64,000 nt of DNA, from NCBI GenBank assembly GCA_964291485.2, contig OZ220224.1, positions 3,782,001 to 3,846,000 on the forward strand, given 5' to 3'. Shown here in pieces: positions 63,114 through 64,000 of this stretch. Below the pieces are notes generated by a model. That model saw only the letters and a list, made by a program, of their open reading frames with translations, was not told the DNA's origin and searched no databases. Position 1 is the first letter of the stretch. Each line of letters begins with the position of its first letter. Position numbers and translations under genes: made by a program. This stretch comes from Kistimonas sp964291485 (lineage in GTDB: Bacteria > Pseudomonadota > Gammaproteobacteria > Pseudomonadales > Endozoicomonadaceae).

Positions 63114-63746
63114 TCAGTCTGGCAGAGAAATGATGTGGCGACTCAAATCACGAACACGCAAGGGAGAAGGTTGCAAAGAGGCCAGATGCCCAGCCACAGC
63201 GTGTTTATTCAGGTCACGACGCGCAGCAGCCTGGTCAGGAAACAGACCTGATACAATGACATATTCCTTTCCATCGCGTCCATCCAGTGTCAGTAACATC
63301 GCGTCATCAATATGACCAACGGCATGACGCATTCTTTTCGCTTCTGCACGGTCATTACCGACATACCAGAGGATCGTAAACGCCTCTTCGCGCTGGAGCA
63401 TCATAATCAAACGACGAACGTCAGGCGTTGTAGAAAACATCGAGTGCGACATAACCGATGTCTTTGCAGGTGAGATTTGAGCTGAATGGCTTACCCGTTT
63501 TTGCAGTGCACTAAGGGTATTCGGGATTGATGATCGTTTTGACGCAATGGCATCCAGAGGCACAGTGAAATCACTGTCCGAACTTGTACGACATAACCAG
63601 TCTCCATCACTGAACGCCCGACACTCCCAGTCCGCGGTATAAGCAGCATGACTGTTCACCGGGCGTTCTGTCGCTGACACTGCGGCAGATAAAATCACTA
63701 AAGCTCCCAGCACTGCCTGTCTGCCAATATTATGTCCGTGCATCAT
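63114..63746 (-). CDS. Exported protein with SPOR-like domain
   Basis: 210-aa exported protein. A signal peptide (residues 9-26, RQAVLGALVILSAAVSA) is followed by a region with two cysteines (WECRAF, WLCRTS) that may be paired. The C-terminal ~80 residues (FTILWYVGNDRAEAKRMRHA, YVIVSGLFPDQAAARRDLNK) have the strand-helix pattern of SPOR domains, which bind denuded glycan strands of peptidoglycan. The ATG at 63746 is chosen because it gives a normal signal peptide and has an AGG 7 nt upstream; the frame is open to 63791. 142 bp before the GspE-like gene, likely the same transcript. Confidence 0.65.
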   Translation of the reverse strand: MMHGHNIGRQAVLGALVILSAAVSATERPVNSHAAYTADWECRAFSDGDWLCRTSSDSDFTVPLDAIASKRSSIPNTLSALQKRVSHSAQISPAKTSVMSHSMFSTTPDVRRLIMMLQREEAFTILWYVGNDRAEAKRMRHAVGHIDDAMLLTLDGRDGKEYVIVSGLFPDQAAARRDLNKHAVAGHLASLQPSPLRVRDLSRHIISLPD

Positions 63747-63887
63747 CCCTGCGCCTGTTCCCTGACATTGCCATTCGGTATCAATCGACACGTAATCCGT
63801 TGTGCCATACCGTTCATACTAGCAGTCAATCTTCGACCGGTACTACCTGTGTGTAACTCGACGAAAATACACAACAATGGTTAACAA

Positions 63888-64000
63888 TCAGACAGCTGCC
63901 TGGTGATTGAGAAGTTTGTAACCACGCTCAGCCTTGCTGACGTCACACGGTGTTAGTGAAACAGACAAACGTAACTGCTCCGCGATTTCATGCAGCGCAT
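63888..64000 (-). CDS. C-terminal end of an unknown protein, cut by window edge
   Basis: An open minus-strand frame of 36 sense codons ends at the TGA at 63888-63890. The product ends ALHEIAEQLRLSVSLTPCDV..KAERGYKLLNHQAAV, which looks like real protein sequence. Too short to assign. Its orientation puts it upstream of the SPOR-like and GspE-like genes. Confidence 0.45.
   Translation of the reverse strand, partial: ALHEIAEQLRLSVSLTPCDVSKAERGYKLLNHQAAV

Overview
The window reads as a chromosomal stretch of a gammaproteobacterium of the Oceanospirillales type. The block pepP-ubiH-ubiI, ygfB, zapA, 6S RNA and fau has the classical gammaproteobacterial order. Scattered eukaryote-facing genes (a SopB/IpgD-like phosphatase, a cystatin-like protein, proteins with nuclear-localisation-like motifs, a cysteine-string membrane protein) suggest a host-associated marine bacterium such as Endozoicomonas. 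That genus assignment is inference.

Layout. 1-4.6 kb: the end of tolC (off the left edge), rimO, a lone HigA-type regulator and an unknown protein. 4.7-9.4 kb: the glycine cleavage genes gcvT-gcvH-gcvP on the minus strand. 9.6-11.1 kb: two unknown tandem genes that share a C-terminal motif pair. 11.2-26.2 kb: the most unusual region, six minus-strand genes. In transcription order these are a giant di-haem peroxidase/FG-GAP/ASPIC protein (A), a long pseudopilin (A), giant protein B, pseudopilin B, giant protein C and a small membrane-anchored di-haem peroxidase. 26.3-29.1 kb: fbpA-fbpB Fe(III) uptake under a Fur-box-like site. 29.3-36.5 kb: a lipoprotein, ubiI, ubiH, pepP and ygfB on the minus strand, diverging from a ZapB-like gene, zapA, 6S RNA and fau. 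36.5-47.4 kb: a cystatin-like secreted protein, an MFS carrier, a type I secretion ABC/HlyD pair, ilvA, a 2OG-Fe(II) oxygenase, rpiA and a cysteine-rich membrane protein. 47.7-55.2 kb: livJHMGF, then a three-gene polar amino acid (probably cystine) ABC transporter. 55.5-60.9 kb: a membrane protein and a SopB/IpgD-like gene split by an IS5-family element. 61.1-64 kb: a GspE/PilB-family ATPase, a SPOR-like protein and the end of an unknown gene.

How genes fit together. The giant cytochromes and pseudopilins alternate and have plainly duplicated as a unit: even the leaders upstream of the two pseudopilins match. Each giant protein carries an export signal or N-terminal anchor, a MauG/CcpA-type di-haem domain, about seven Ca-loop FG-GAP repeats and a C-terminal ASPIC/UnbV domain. 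Pairing an oxidising di-haem enzyme with a pilin-like partner suggests a surface redox or protein-modification system. I know of no description of it, and its function is inferred from architecture only.

The second main result is the IS5-family insertion. The element spans 59453-60612, is flanked by TTAA duplications, and interrupts a gene whose intact product would be about 981 residues. Removing the element and one TTAA joins the two fragments in frame. The product keeps the CX5R motif CKSNKDRT of the SopB/IpgD effector phosphatases.

No tRNA, rRNA or CRISPR array was seen. Starts were moved from the longest open frame where a ribosome-binding site or family length argued for it.
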